Program-made: the position numbers and the translations under genes | The notes under the pieces: model-generated | Told to the model about the DNA's origin: nothing | What the model saw: the letters and a program-made list of their open reading frames with translations, nothing else | Database searches by the model: none | Origin: Dictyophora rubrovolvata | Taxonomy: Eukaryota > Basidiomycota > Agaricomycetes > Phallales > Phallaceae | Assembly: GCA_029959195.1 (NCBI GenBank) | Contig: CP114121.1 | Span: 2,046,001 to 2,110,000 of the forward strand | Length of the DNA: 64,000 nt | Reading direction: 5' to 3' | In this document: piece by piece, positions 48,011-62,062 of the stretch | Position numbering within the stretch: the stretch's first letter is position 1 | How the letters are laid out: every line of letters starts with the position of its first letter

Positions 48011-48487
48011 ATGCGCCCCTCATCTGCAGCATCGATACGCGCATCTAATCTTGGAACTAATGTCTCATCAGTTACACGTTTATTAGAGAAGAGGAAAGAA
48101 TATGCGGCTGTAAATGCTCTCGATAAAATCAGCTCGGAATTGGCCGAAAGATTAGAAGGGTTGGGAGATGATTGTGAAATCATGGCAGAAGCAGGTCAAA
48201 GTATGTGATAGCCCATTTTATGCCTCCACCACGCGTCATTATATTTATTACGACAGTATATGGTTCGGTAATGGATCACTGGTCTCGGATGTTTGGTATT
48301 ATCAATCTTGTTGGTGCGTCGCGACGATTAATTACTACGTAACCATTCTCCTAATTATTGTGCAGTTCCCCCTCGAGAATCAGCCGATAATGACGAGGGA
48401 CACGTCGAGGAACAACCACCGAAGGCTGAAAAGCTCGTCCGTTTGGAAATTGCTTCCCTGGAGCAAGTTACTACTGGCAGCAAATGA
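48011..48487 (+). CDS. DAD2: DASH complex subunit Dad2
   Basis: This is a subunit of the fungal DASH/Dam1 ring that couples kinetochores to microtubules. There are three exons: 48011-48200, 48257-48313 and 48366-48487. The spliced product is MRPSSAASIRASNLGTNVSS, VTRLLEKRKEYAAVNALDKI, SSELAERLEGLGDDCEIMAE, AGQIYGSVMDHWSRMFGIIN, then a polar linker and KLVRLEIASLEQVTTGSK. The block LLEKRKEYAAVNALDKISSE with MAEAGQ...V...W..MF.II is the Dad2 signature, and the conserved C-terminal LVR(I/L) is present. The length of about 122 residues is normal. The gene is divergent from MED12, with about 140 bp between starts, so the two may share a promoter. Confidence 0.88.
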
Positions 48488-48573
48488 TGCTCTTTCACGA
48501 CGTATTCGTACTATACCATAGTAATGTGTACCTATATTGACCATATACCCTCGTTGAAATCCTTGATGAAAAA

Positions 48574-51500
48574 CTATGCAGCTGCTGTCTTTTTGCTCTT
48601 GGCTTCTTTGAGTGCAGCAATGCGCTAGATAAAGGACATTTAGAGATCGAATTGCAGATTGAAGTGAATCCATACCTGCTTCCGCTCTTCCTTTCTTTTA
48701 GCAATTTCAGCAGCCTTTTCTTCTTTGCTCAAAACGACTAAGCCGGATAACGCCGAAGGAGGATTCGGACTTGGACTCCTGTCAATGACCTTACTTCCAC
48801 TACCCATCCGAAGCGGCTGAGCTTTCGGTAATGACTGTGTGGCGGATAAAAGCTTTGGCGGATTTGAAGGTGACTTGGGTATCGTTGGTGGAAGATTTAC
48901 GTTCAATTTGGCGTCAAATTCCCCCCAAGCGTCTTAAAAAAATATTGCTAAGAGAAAAGGATGAGCTATAATCTTTGAAAACCATACCATTATCATCCGT
49001 TTGGTCAGTAGGTGGTGTGGTTATGGGAGCCGTCTCGAATGCACCTAAAATACAACGACGATCAGACAAGAAGACTAGAGAAGACTTATTACACGTACTC
49101 CAGTCATCCGTATCGGCATTGACGTCCATCAAGTCTCCATCCCAGGCATCTGTTGTTCCTTCTTCTTCGGCCCATTCAGCTGCAAGTAGAACTGTGTTGG
49201 TGGCTGCCTTTGTCGCACCAAGCTGTAGATTTTTCCCTTTTGCCGGAACAGGTCTGGGTGATGTAGGTACAGAACGAGGAACAACGGTTTTGTTCTGTGC
49301 TGTTGCGTTAAACGGGAAACCATTACTAGTAGAGCTTGATGAAGTTGAAGCTATTGCAGGTGCGGATGTGGCGCCCTCAGCACCAATCCCTGTTTGCATG
49401 TCACTTGCGGTAAGCTTATGATAAAATACGACATCAGAGCTAAAATGACGTTTAAGCGATATCAATACCTTCTTGCCGAGAGAAGAAATGGCCCATCCAG
49501 CTAATGCACCGGCAGCGCCAGCAGCAGAATTGACAAGTGTAGCTTGTACTGTTTGCGAACCTTGACCTGCAAGACCGGCTATACGAGTAGCAGGGTCAGC
49601 CTGAGTAGTTTCTGGCTAAATAAAAGATAAGCCTAGGTTTAGGACTGAATAGGAAATGGAAAGTGCAAACCATATTTCGTGCATGTTCTTCTAGTCTCTT
49701 CACAAAATACTCTAGCGTTTTGAAGGCTTGATCGCGAACAAGTCTGCGGGAAAGGATAGGTTTATCACGTCAGTATAATATGAACGATATCGAATTTACT
49801 TCTCTCCGTCAATAAGGGTCAAGGATATAATAGGAAGTACACCTTTGGCCATATCTTCCGGGTCAAAGAGTTCCCCACAGGCCATAAACGCCATAAGCCC
49901 GGAAACGCGAGCATGGACGAAACTATCTTTCACGGCTCTAGTAAATGCAGGTACCAATACTTTGCGACAAGAGAGGGTGGACAAGGAAGGAGCAAGACGA
50001 CCCAAGAGAATGGCCGTGTTAGTGCGAATGGAAGGCTCTTGGTCGTTTTGAGCTCTCGCGAGGTGACGAAGAAGATCATTGTTCAGAATGCGGGTGGATA
50101 GCTGGAGGTCTATAAGATCTTTTCATAGATCGTAGGGTCATTTAGATGACTTACTTTGGGAGCGATAAGAGTAATCGCCCGAATTGTTGCTTCCCGGATA
50201 ACAGCAACAGTATCAGTAAAACCAGTTTGCTATGAACATTGAATTTGGATATGGTCTATTGAGTGATATGACTGAGGGAGCACATACGAAATGAGGCCAG
50301 ACATCATTAACAACCATCTTTTCGTCAAGTTTATCAGCATATTCCGGTAGATGCTCCAGAAGGGCCATTCTTGTTCCACGGTCAGGGCTGGCAAAAAGTT
50401 TGACTAAAGGCCCAAGGACCAGCGAGTTATAATCTGAAGGTGGCACTTTCGACGAAAGTTGAAGAATTAGTGGGAGTAGTGTTGGAGCGGTGGCACCAGC
50501 ATGTTGAAGCGCTGTCATCAGCGACGGTAATATAAGGTATAGTGTAAAGGAGGGAGGGAAGGAATCCGACGATTCTTTTAAGGTCCTAAAGAAACGTCAA
50601 ATCCCTGAACCGCAATATACATCAAGTGGATCAAACCGTAAAAGTTCTAATTTCTCGCCTTCACCTGAAAGCGCGAAATCTGATAGTCCCTTACAGACTT
50701 TGACTAATGGATTTTCAGTAAAATAACCACCAGATAAATTCCCATTGTCAAGAAATGTTTTGGGTGTTAGCCTGGCTTTAATATTTGGATTTAAAAGTTT
50801 TTTAAATGGCGCGAATATTAGATTGGGTATCGATCCGCGAGACGGGGGTGTAGTTGCGTTGTTGGAAGGAAGTGGTGCATTGGGATTATATAAAGCATAA
50901 ATAAAAAGACCTAGAGCATAAGCATCTTGTGCATGAATCGGTAATCTAAGGAAATCAAATTTCTGTACGGAAGGGAAGAAAATGTAACCTTACTCCTTCA
51001 AAACGGACCATCCGCTCTTAGCAACTTCAGGAGAAGCATACATTGACGCATTGGGTATAAGGCTTCCAAGGGTCTGGAGGAAATTGTCTTTAAAGAGAGA
51101 ATTTGCAAGAGAAGGGACGACTGACATATAACACTGCTGCTTCATCCTTCGCATTACTCAACAATTCAAATCCACCAAGCCTCCACTCTCCCGAGCTAGC
51201 AACGAAAACAGAGTCGACATGCAGATTTCCATGCGTGGAGGCACACGATTCATTGACGAATGCAAGCGCAGTCGCCACTCTGTGCAAACCCCAGCATAAC
51301 CAATCATCTCTCCCTTGTGGACTGTTGTGTAAGGCTTTTGACAGCGGTTGAACACGCTCCGTTACAATATGGATAGTGGAATCTGTTTCAACGACATCGA
51401 TAAACTTTAAAACATCTGGATGTCTGATCGTTCGAAGCTTCCTTAATGCATTCCTCGCAAGAGGAAGCTGTGATCGTTTATTGCCTTGATTTGCATCGAA

Positions 51501-51734
51501 TGAGAATACTGAAACTGGACTAGAGTCATCCTAGTCGAGATAGTTAAAATTAACCAGACCCGCCAGAGCATTTGGCGTATTGGAACTCACGCGCTTTGTA
51601 GCGTCATACAGAGACCAAATGGTTTTTCCTTCAAAAGATATTACTTTTTCTCCTAGCGAAAAAGGCAGTGTTATTCCAGATTTTTGTAATAAAGAAGATG
51701 CAGCAGCAGATCCAAGGTTTCTCAAGTAATCCAT
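48574..51734 (-). CDS. CEX1: Scy1-like pseudokinase (Cex1/Scyl1)
   Basis: This is a cytoplasmic protein with an N-terminal pseudokinase domain and HEAT repeats, related to yeast Cex1 (tRNA export) and human SCYL1 (Golgi-ER traffic). It starts MDYLRNLGSAAASSLLQKSG, typical of the family. The kinase fold lacks catalytic residues: HGNLHVDSVFVAS replaces HRDLKxxN and RLGGFELLS replaces DFG. HEAT repeats follow (LVLGPLVKLFASPDRGTRMA, LLEHLPEYADKLDEKMVVND, DSFVHARVSGLMAFMACGEL, FDPEDMAKGVLPIISLTL). The C-terminus is disordered and ends in a charged coil EEKAAEIAKRKEERKQ, RIAALKEAKSKKTAAA, matching the basic tail that binds COPI or tRNA factors in relatives. Several short introns are present; no break was seen. 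Confidence 0.9.
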
Positions 51735-51978
51735 GGAATAAAAAAGTCAGTCTTAGCCTCAACTTGAACTTGGCCTCGATATCAGAGTGTGTGACAGCGC
51801 GACTCCCCAGTCCTGTCACGGTTTTCTCCTTGTTTCAAGAAGTTTTCTACTATTGTTCCTGCTCTGTTTTAATTTTTGAGAAGTTCATTGCACACTAGCC
51901 GGATTCTTAAAGGGGGGTTACAAAAGAGTGGAAGTTACAAAAGAGCGTGAGGTGTGCAAAAAGCTATGTATGTCAACA

Positions 51979-52703
51979 TCACCAGTGAGTTTGCAGGGAC
52001 ATTGCTGGGCACAAGTATTGATTGATTAAGGAATCTTCATTATAGTGACCTATGTCCATGGCTGCAAAACTCAAGCCAGCTAGCACTGGACGAACTGTAG
52101 GATCCTCCCACTGCAATGGGTGTGACAGAACCATCGTGTTTCTATAGGTTCGCGCACAAAACACGAAGTATTTCCCATTGGTGAGGAAATCGAGTCTACA
52201 TTTACAAAAATGCAGCTCTTCCACAGCTATGAAAAGGTTAAACAGGCAAACTAATATTTATCTGAATCACTGACCTGCTCCAAGACTTTGGCGGATGTTG
52301 TGTTTGAACCAGGAAGCAACACGCCATTGTGGACGGCATCTTCGTCAAAAGTTTTGTCGAGATCACTTTTGCTCAAAGACCACCATGTCTTGATTTCCCA
52401 TATAGCTCCATGATTACCTGGAGCCGAAACCGAAGACCTGCGGAACAAAAAATCCGGATAAGTCGACGCGTTGCCGTCACCTAGATGTAAAGCTGCGTAG
52501 GCTCGGCCTCATTGTGGGTAGCCATGTGTGTCAACATACCGAGTCTGGAATACAGATGAGCATTGGATAGCTTTGTCATGAGTCCTCACTTTTAACAAGT
52601 AGTTCAACGGCTCCAATGCTTGCATTAAAACCTCTCTGACCACTCCGTCTTCATTAGTCTCTCTACGACCATCTGCTCTCTGTTTATGTGTGAGATATAC
52701 CAT
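51979..52703 (-). CDS. Putative PD-(D/E)XK-like fold protein (copy 1), model uncertain
   Basis: No named gene was recognised. Exon 1 (52703-52590) encodes MVYLTHKQRADGRRETNEDG ... EPLNYLLK. A later exon reads SSVSAPGNHGAIWEIKTWWS ... LPGSNTTSAKVLEQ, then LHFCKCRLDFLTNGKYFVFC, ARTYRNTMVLSHPLQWEDPT and VLAGLSFAAMDIG. The order 'WEIK', a Gln helix (AKVLEQ) and a strand ending LTNGKYFV resembles the N-terminal nuclease fold of type I restriction R subunits (E-x-K, then Q, then TNG). Many agaricomycetes carry expanded, uncharacterised proteins with this pattern; this is inference. Joining exon 1 to the EIK exon in frame needs a 5-nt micro-exon or another start, so the copy may be degenerate. The acceptor before LHFCKC is GAAGAG at about 52205. 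Confidence 0.45.
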
Positions 52704-52869
52704 GCTGCCAAGGCCTTAATTCCTGACGCCTGATGTCCGGCACTCGGGAGGAGAATTAGTGTCGTAAGGGTGGCTGTCGATGGTTGGGTATGGTAAAGAA
52801 CTCGCTCTCCATGTCTACATCCCCATCTGTCCCTTTATATCATGGATATTACGTTTCAAAGGTGCAGGT

Positions 52870-53260
52870 AGGTGTGATAAAACCATCGTGTTTCTGCACA
52901 GGACACGAAATATTTTCCATTAGTGAGAAAACCGAGTCTACGTGTCAAAAAAAATGTATGATAAAGCTAAAACGGAAAACTCGTGTCTGTCTAAACCACT
53001 GACCTGCTTTAAGACGGATGTTCAAGTATTTGACCATGATTTCGGCTATGGCTCCGGACAATCCTGCGGAGCAAAAAAATCTGAATATCCGGCAGTTGAC
53101 CATGTGTGTCTGGAACTCTGTGTGATGTAGTAGGCATATTTCAGTGAGTTTGTGTCGAAAGTCCTCACCTTCAATATCAAATGGTCCATTGCGTAAAACT
53201 TGCCCCCACCATTTCACTCTTCATTCCTGGAACCATTTGTGCTCCATTGATGTGCGTTGT
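52870..53260 (-). pseudogene. Decayed tandem copy of the PD-(D/E)XK-like gene (copy 2)
   Basis: This segment aligns along most of its length with the gene at 51979-52703, in the same direction. Shared blocks are 'AATGAAGA...GTTTTA', the ACACACATGG block, GGA-GCC-ATA-x-GAA-ATC (peptide GAIAEI versus GAIWEI) and the strand RLGFLTNGKYFVSCA versus RLDFLTNGKYFVFCA. The likely catalytic Lys after GAI-E-I is Met here, there are length differences between the blocks, and the start region has an in-frame stop. It appears to be a decayed duplicate, not a working gene. Confidence 0.6.
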
Positions 53261-53833
53261 GAAGCCACATACCACGCTGAGGGTTTGCTGTTGATTAACG
53301 ACGGATCACCAAACAGTCTGCCCTCCACTGGCTCACAGTTGGCAACTTGTACAATATGGGGATCTCAGGATTTGCAGTCACAGTCACTTAATAGTCGGGA
53401 ATTATATATATCGTTGAAGTCGCTCTATGTCCGTCATTTCCTTTCCTGACCGCAACCTGTGGTATATGTCGGCAAGCCAGGCTTAAGTAAAAAAAATGAC
53501 TCGGAAGCGAAATAGTATGTGTCCAGCTGTTTACCTAATTTGAAGTCCAAGTGAATCTTCGCATTCCTTGAAGCTTAACTTATTCTCACATTTCAAGCCT
53601 CAAGTTACAGCTGAAAAGTACCCATGTACTGAATCTGTCCACCACACAATTGTAGCTTCTTCCTGAACACTCGTCAAATAGTTAAGTAACGTATGAGTGG
53701 CCGTGTCATTCTTTTCGTACTACATAAATACATATGTACAATAATATTTCTGGCTTGGGGTAACAACGTAAATACGTGAAATACAACATGATACATAGCC
53801 TGCAATGCGGCATTTTCGTGCAAACCGCATATA
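53261..53833. other. Intergenic region downstream of MCM2
   Basis: This stretch of about 570 bp lies between the decayed duplicate and the MCM2 stop. No gene or repeat was recognised. Confidence 0.45.
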
Positions 53834-56800
53834 TCAGGCTACATCGACGCTTCTAAACACCTTCTCAATGACACCATTATGGTGGGTATACCCATTTGCA
53901 GAGAAAACTTTAGACTTCAAAAACGGAGTAGTATCATAAATATCATGCTCTTTCGCCTGAGACAAAAAGTTAGCATCTGTCGAAAATCGGAATAAGAAGA
54001 CTTACTCGTTCATCGAGCTCCGAAACATTGATAGAGATTTTGTCAGGCTGCTCCCGTTTCTTTAGCTGGTGCATCCGCACACGCTCTTTAATCAATTGAC
54101 CAAGCAAGAAAGCTAACAGTTCCTCATGGTCTTTGGCATGGGATAGATACTTCCTGAATCCTCGCTCCAGACTCTTCCTGATAGAGGTCTTCTGAGCACT
54201 AACGAAGCTTCCGACTGCAACTTGAATAGCAAGATCGACATCGTCTGCACGGACGTATTCACGTAAATGCATTTTCGCGCTTGCTTCGGCCATCCGAATC
54301 ATACTTTCAAGATGCCGGACAGTGATCGGAAATGATCCAGTAGCAAGTGATTCACGTCGAAGATCGGCAAAAAGACGAGAAATTTTCTCTTGATCGAGGT
54401 CGTGCAATACCGGATGAACCCTGTCTCGAGCGTACATTATATATTTGCGGAGCAAATCTTGAGGAATTATCTAGGCATATCGCTTATTAAAAACAAGTCC
54501 GTAAGAAAAAGAGGGAACCATATCCACTCACATCTGCATCTTGTATCGAGCCGACATCCATTTCCTCCGTGTCTTTCTCAAACTTGGGATGACTCCTGAG
54601 ATGACTATCGACAACAAAACGAGCCAAAAGTTCGTCAGCAACAGGATCTACCGTATCTCTGACTACACATAGAACATCGAAACGCGATAAAATAGGTTCC
54701 GTGAGCTCGACATTCTGCTGGAAAGGGATAGTTGAATTGTAGCGTCCCCGAATCGGATTGGCCGCAGCAATGATAGCACAGCGCGCTTGGAGGGACGTCA
54801 CAATACCAGCTTTTGCGATTGAAATAGATTGCTGTTCCATAGCCTCGTGAATTGATGTTCTGTCAGCATCGTTCATCTTGTCGAATTCGTCGATTAGACA
54901 GTGCCCTTTATCCGCGAGTACCAGGGCACCGCCTTCCAACGTCCATTCACGTGTAACGGGATCTTTGCGCACACTTGCCGTTAAACCAACAGCAGAAGCA
55001 CCTTGACCAGTGGTGAAGACAGCCCGATGTGCCGTCTTTTCAATGTACTTCAAGAATTGAGATTTGGCAGTACCTGGATCGCCGAGTAAAAGAACATTGA
55101 TATCACCACGAATACGATGTTTTCGTTTGATGTCTTTTGCTTCGCCACCAAAAAGAGAAAGAGCAAGAGCCGTCTTGATGTTTTCGTGGCCGTATATGGA
55201 CGGGGCAATGGATTTGAAGAGTCGTTTACTAATTCGCTCATCGCGAGCCAATGCACGAATTTGTTTTTCATCCTCCTCGGTTAATCGAAAAGCAGCAAAT
55301 AAATCTTCCTTTTTATTGATGTGGTTAGCTTCAATTATTGTTGAGAAGACAGGGAACCCGTTCTTTGAATTCAGCGCGGCATCGAAATTGTTGCGGTATA
55401 CGCCCGTGACTTCCTATATGAATGCCTGATTGAGTGTCGTCAAGGGAGGATGGGGTTATGAACTTACAACTTCCTCCCCCGGTTTCGCGGAATCAATAAG
55501 ATCCCATAGGAGAATAACTTCTCTATGACGGGGAAGTCGCCCTGCAGGGACCGAGCCTGGGGATTCCTGTAATGTCATCTTTTGATAGTTCCGATAAACG
55601 GTTTGCTCCGAATTGACTTGGAAGGGTCCTTTACTCTCACAACTTGTACAAAAGTTGATTTTCACTTCTGTAGTCGTGTCTTGATAAAAAGGACCCAGTG
55701 TGGTGCCACATTTCATACAATCGAATTTGACGTATTTCAGCTGAGGAAAAACCCCACTTCGGCGAGTGACGACACCTGAAACGCGAACGAGACTGTTCAA
55801 ATGCGAACGGCGCAGATCTCGTAAAGTCGAAGAAGTTGGAAGTTCTGTGATACGGACGTGAATCTCGGAATGTATACGCTCGTAGTTCGGGTAATATAAA
55901 AGAATGGCTCGCAATGCCACTGAATCGAAGATGCCGAGCATTGGAGCAGGACAATTTACCAAGAAATAGGCAAGGATTGCTTTGGAATCGGCTAGGTGCA
56001 AGTACGAAACTTCTAGAGACTCCGAGTTTACTGTGTAAAGTGAAGATAAGGAAAAACTGCTTCGCTGGTAAAGGTTTATAACTCTTACATTCTCCGAGAG
56101 TGCGGATACGTTGACCGTAAACACTTGTACCATGATCATCAACGTAGGTCATAAGGAAGTTTAGGAAGTGCTTTTCAATCGCTCGTTGCACGCTTTCCGT
56201 CGCTATCCAAGCTGCTATTGAATCAGCTTTAATGTCACCGAGATGTTCCAAAGGAATTTCCTGTGGCAAGAATAATTAACAAAAATAGCAAAGGCTACGG
56301 AGCTACGACTCACGTCCTCGATGCCTTCTGCATCATCCATGTCCTTCCGTTCGTCATAGAGACGACGAGTACGTTTCTTCATACCAGCCAGTAAACCGCC
56401 TTGAGTATCAACTTCTTCATCCTCATCATCATCCTGCAAAAAAGCTGGCGCTCGGCTTCGTCGTGCAGCGCGATCACCTCTCCTTTGAGAACTTCGATCG
56501 CGTCTGGCCATCTCAGCTTCAGCAGCGCGACGCGCATTTGCAGATAACGCTTCGTATTCATTCTCGTCGTCTAAATCCACAGCATCGTAGGTATCCAATC
56601 GAGCATTAGCAGCGTAATCACTAAGGTAAAATTTTGACATGAAAACCCTCTTACTGCAAAAACAGAGGTACTACTTTTGCTTACTCTTGAAGGATATTCT
56701 CGTCAAACAAATCCTCTCCATCCCCTTCTCCATCGTCCAAAACACCTTCCTCTGCATCTGGAACCAGATCTCTATCACTAAGACCGTCATCGGTATCGGA

Positions 56801-56989
56801 AAAATTGGGTAGTGGAGAAGAAGGTGGCAATGATGAACCCGACGCGTCCGACGCACGACGTTGGTGGGATGGTTGGCGGTGGTGAGACGGGGAGCGTTGC
56901 CGTTTTGAGCCTCTTGGAGTTCCGTTCACTGAAGACTGATAAAGTTATAATGACGAAAAAAATCTTCGCTCGTTATTAAAGCTTACCAT
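53834..56989 (-). CDS. MCM2: DNA replication licensing factor Mcm2
   Basis: This is a subunit of the MCM2-7 replicative helicase. The start codon stands alone in exon 1: ATG (56989-56987) is directly followed by GTAAGC, and exon 2 continues TCTTCAGTGAACGG, giving [20 protein letters not shown]. The acidic Ser-rich N-terminal tail binds histones and is the DDK target. DEEDE-rich stretches are followed by the MCM N-terminal domain with a zinc finger (FDCMKCGTT ... [13 protein letters not shown]). The AAA+ core is intact: Walker [14 protein letters not shown], Walker [10 protein letters not shown], sensor [11 protein letters not shown] and arginine finger [20 protein letters not shown]. The C-terminus holds a winged-helix region ending [11 protein letters not shown] divergent 395-bp promoter is shared with DBP2. 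Confidence 0.95.
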
Positions 56990-57384
56990 CGCGAATTTTT
57001 CAATAATGACCGCGGTGGATATTGGTCAAAGAACGCGACGCGAAGATATCATTTGTAATCAGGCTAGGCTAAAAATAACGACATTGTGATGTCGCTCTAT
57101 TTTTCGGGATGGTAATTATCAACTCTCAAATTAAACGCGTTCCAGCAACTTTCACAAAAAAAATTAAGTCCTTATTTCCTTGGACAATTTTTTTTGTGGA
57201 CTGGGGTAAATTACATAAGGTCAAGCCCACCCCTTTTCGGACGGCTGTCGGAGTTTACTAGCCCGAGAGCTGTGACGCTCGGCTACATCTTTTTTTCCTT
57301 CGCCCACTTGCCAGCTTACTAGCGCAACATCCCTCCTGTCTTCAAATTCTCGATTTTACTTCACTTTTCCTAATTGATATAGAA
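56990..57384. promoter_or_regulatory. Divergent MCM2/DBP2 promoter with MCB elements
   Basis: The 395-bp region between the two start codons contains a perfect MluI cell-cycle box ACGCGT (57135-57140) and a tandem ACGCGACGCG (57033-57042) about 45 bp from the MCM2 start. ACGCGT is the MBF binding site that drives MCM and RNR genes at G1/S in yeasts. Occurrence is seen directly; function is by analogy. Confidence 0.65.
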
Positions 57385-60193
<2,809 letters not shown>

Positions 60194-60903
60194 TCGAACT
60201 GGGGCTTTCCGTGTTTATTATTTTGCTATGACTTGTTTTCAAAATACGTACATTAATGTAGACTGATTTGACGTTTCTTTTTTTATAATATTTCACTATT
60301 TTTGGTGGTAACCGCATTTGTGTGAAGCTAAGTAACCGCATTCGGCCTGCGGGTAGTTCGGCCAAGCTTAGACTCATCGCCGACATTGATACAACAAATG
60401 TCAACTGATAACCGTGATTTTTATATGTAGAGAGACCTTTGCCCAGATGGAACCAAAACAAGTTGATCTATTTTTCGCTTTCTTTTCTGATATTTGGGAT
60501 AGAATGCAAGTGTCATCAGCCTATCGGAGCAGCGCCTTTTGACACTCTGTCTAGGTTGAGACACCAGGCGGAAACCGCAACGCACCCACGTATAGTCTTA
60601 AAAAGCTGTCCATGTACAGGCTGATGGCTGTTCCCCCTTCTGTCTCCACCCTTCTATCGCCCTTGTTATTCGTTTCCCCCTCGGCTTGCTGGGTGGTAGG
60701 GTCGGTGTCAGTCGCAGGGTCAGTCGTCCACGTCCTTCGTTGAGCTGCTTTTTTAAATCACTTTGCGATCACACATCTAATTCTGTCCGGCCTTTAGTCC
60801 AAGCACTTAATTCCATTTTCAGGCAATTGTGCCAGCTGTTACATATTGTTTTTTTTTGTTGTTCTTGCCTTAAATACCGGGGATCGCTATTGTTCGCAAC
60901 AGA
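60194..60903. other. DBP2 3' region and CRIB-gene promoter
   Basis: This 710-bp stretch is pyrimidine-rich toward its right end (60640-60900), as in many fungal promoters. No additional gene was recognised. Confidence 0.5.
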
Positions 60904-61799
60904 ATGCCCCTTGTACCATCATTTAGGACACACACTAGCAATACTCCCTCAATCATGCTTTCATTCTTTCTATGCACTTCCGGCACCGTCGATGACGACG
61001 AGCCTTTTTCATCGTCGTATGTTCCGTACTCAATGAGAATGCAAACAACCCACCAGGCACAAATACCAAGAAGCCCAGACTCTTCGCAGAAAAAGTCGAA
61101 AACAAAAAGCAAGAAAAACTCGAAAATGATCATTGGGTCTCCAACCGACTTTCGGCACGATGCTCATCTGGGTAGTGATGTTGTACGTTCGTTCCATCAT
61201 ATTCTGGATTCTAAGTTAACTTCTTTTTTTTTTCGCAGAAGACAGATCTCTCGTATTCGTTTTGGGACTCTGATCGGTGGCGACAAGAACTAATGAAAAA
61301 AGTAAGCGACTGCACTGCTGCTTCATCCTCCAGGTACACGCGACTGACTAGCGGTCTGCTTCCTCAGAACTTATACATTCCTTCTCTTGATGTGCACAAC
61401 CCCACGGACAACACAAGGGATCTTCTTCCACCTCCGTCGGGGCCAAAACCAAACAAGCGAAACAGCATCACACCACAGAAACGCAAGCCCGTGCCGTCTC
61501 TTTCCGATCTACTCCCTCCTACGATAGCGGAACCCCATCAAGTACCATTACCACCTTCTCCAACAGACTCCTCACAGACGTTTGAAGACGCTCAATCTCA
61601 AACTGTGAGCTCTTCGGACGCAGGCACTTTCTCCGAATTTTCTTTACCAAGCCTTGTTGACCACTCGAGTCGAGGACCGAGTATGGATGGCGATTTAGTT
61701 CCGACCCCCAAGCGTACGTCAGAAGAACAGGGACCAGAACAGAAACAGAAACAGAAACAGGTCAATTCTCCTTCTCTCGATACTCATATGAACACATGA
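60904..61799 (+). CDS. CRIB-domain (Cdc42/Rac-interactive) protein
   Basis: This is a small protein in two exons (to 61192 and from 61241). The CRIB motif is clear: SKMIIGSPTDFRHDAHLGSD, matching the IxxPxxFxHxxHxG consensus that binds active Cdc42 or Rac. The next exon continues KTDLSYSFWDSDRWRQELMK. The C-terminal 150 residues are disordered and Pro/Ser-rich (DLLPPPSGPKPNKRNSITPQ), with a Lys/Gln repeat near the end (KQKQKQ). No kinase domain follows, so it is not a PAK; it resembles short basidiomycete CRIB effectors thought to act in polarity. Start candidates are 60904 and the in-frame ATG at 60955 (MLSFFLCTSGTVDDDEP); the latter is as likely. A possible intron at 61303-61334 is rejected because splicing would shift the frame. 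Confidence 0.75.
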
Positions 61800-62062
61800 A
61801 GCATTTGCTTATTCACGCCGCATATGTACTGAACTTTTTTTTTTCGACTTATTCTGCACCGGCTAAATAAAGTGTTATGATCGTTGATGACAATGATCTG
61901 GACCGAAGGGTGGTCAACGTGGCACATATGGATAGACCGGCGCACCACGATTGTAACTGTAGTTTTTCACGATCTTATTTTCTGTATTGGTTCTCGGAAG
62001 TGCATAACATATATTGTCAATCTGTTGAAGTACGAGTGAGCTATCGCATGTTCTAAAAAAAG
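61800..62062. other. Convergent intergenic region
   Basis: This 263-bp gap between the CRIB-protein stop and the P450 stop shows nothing beyond AT-rich 3' untranslated sequence. Confidence 0.5.

Noticed and set aside
61303-61334. 32-nt intron in the CRIB-protein gene (GTAAGC...CCAG)
   Set aside because: Splicing it would shift the frame into an early stop, while reading through stays open to 61799.
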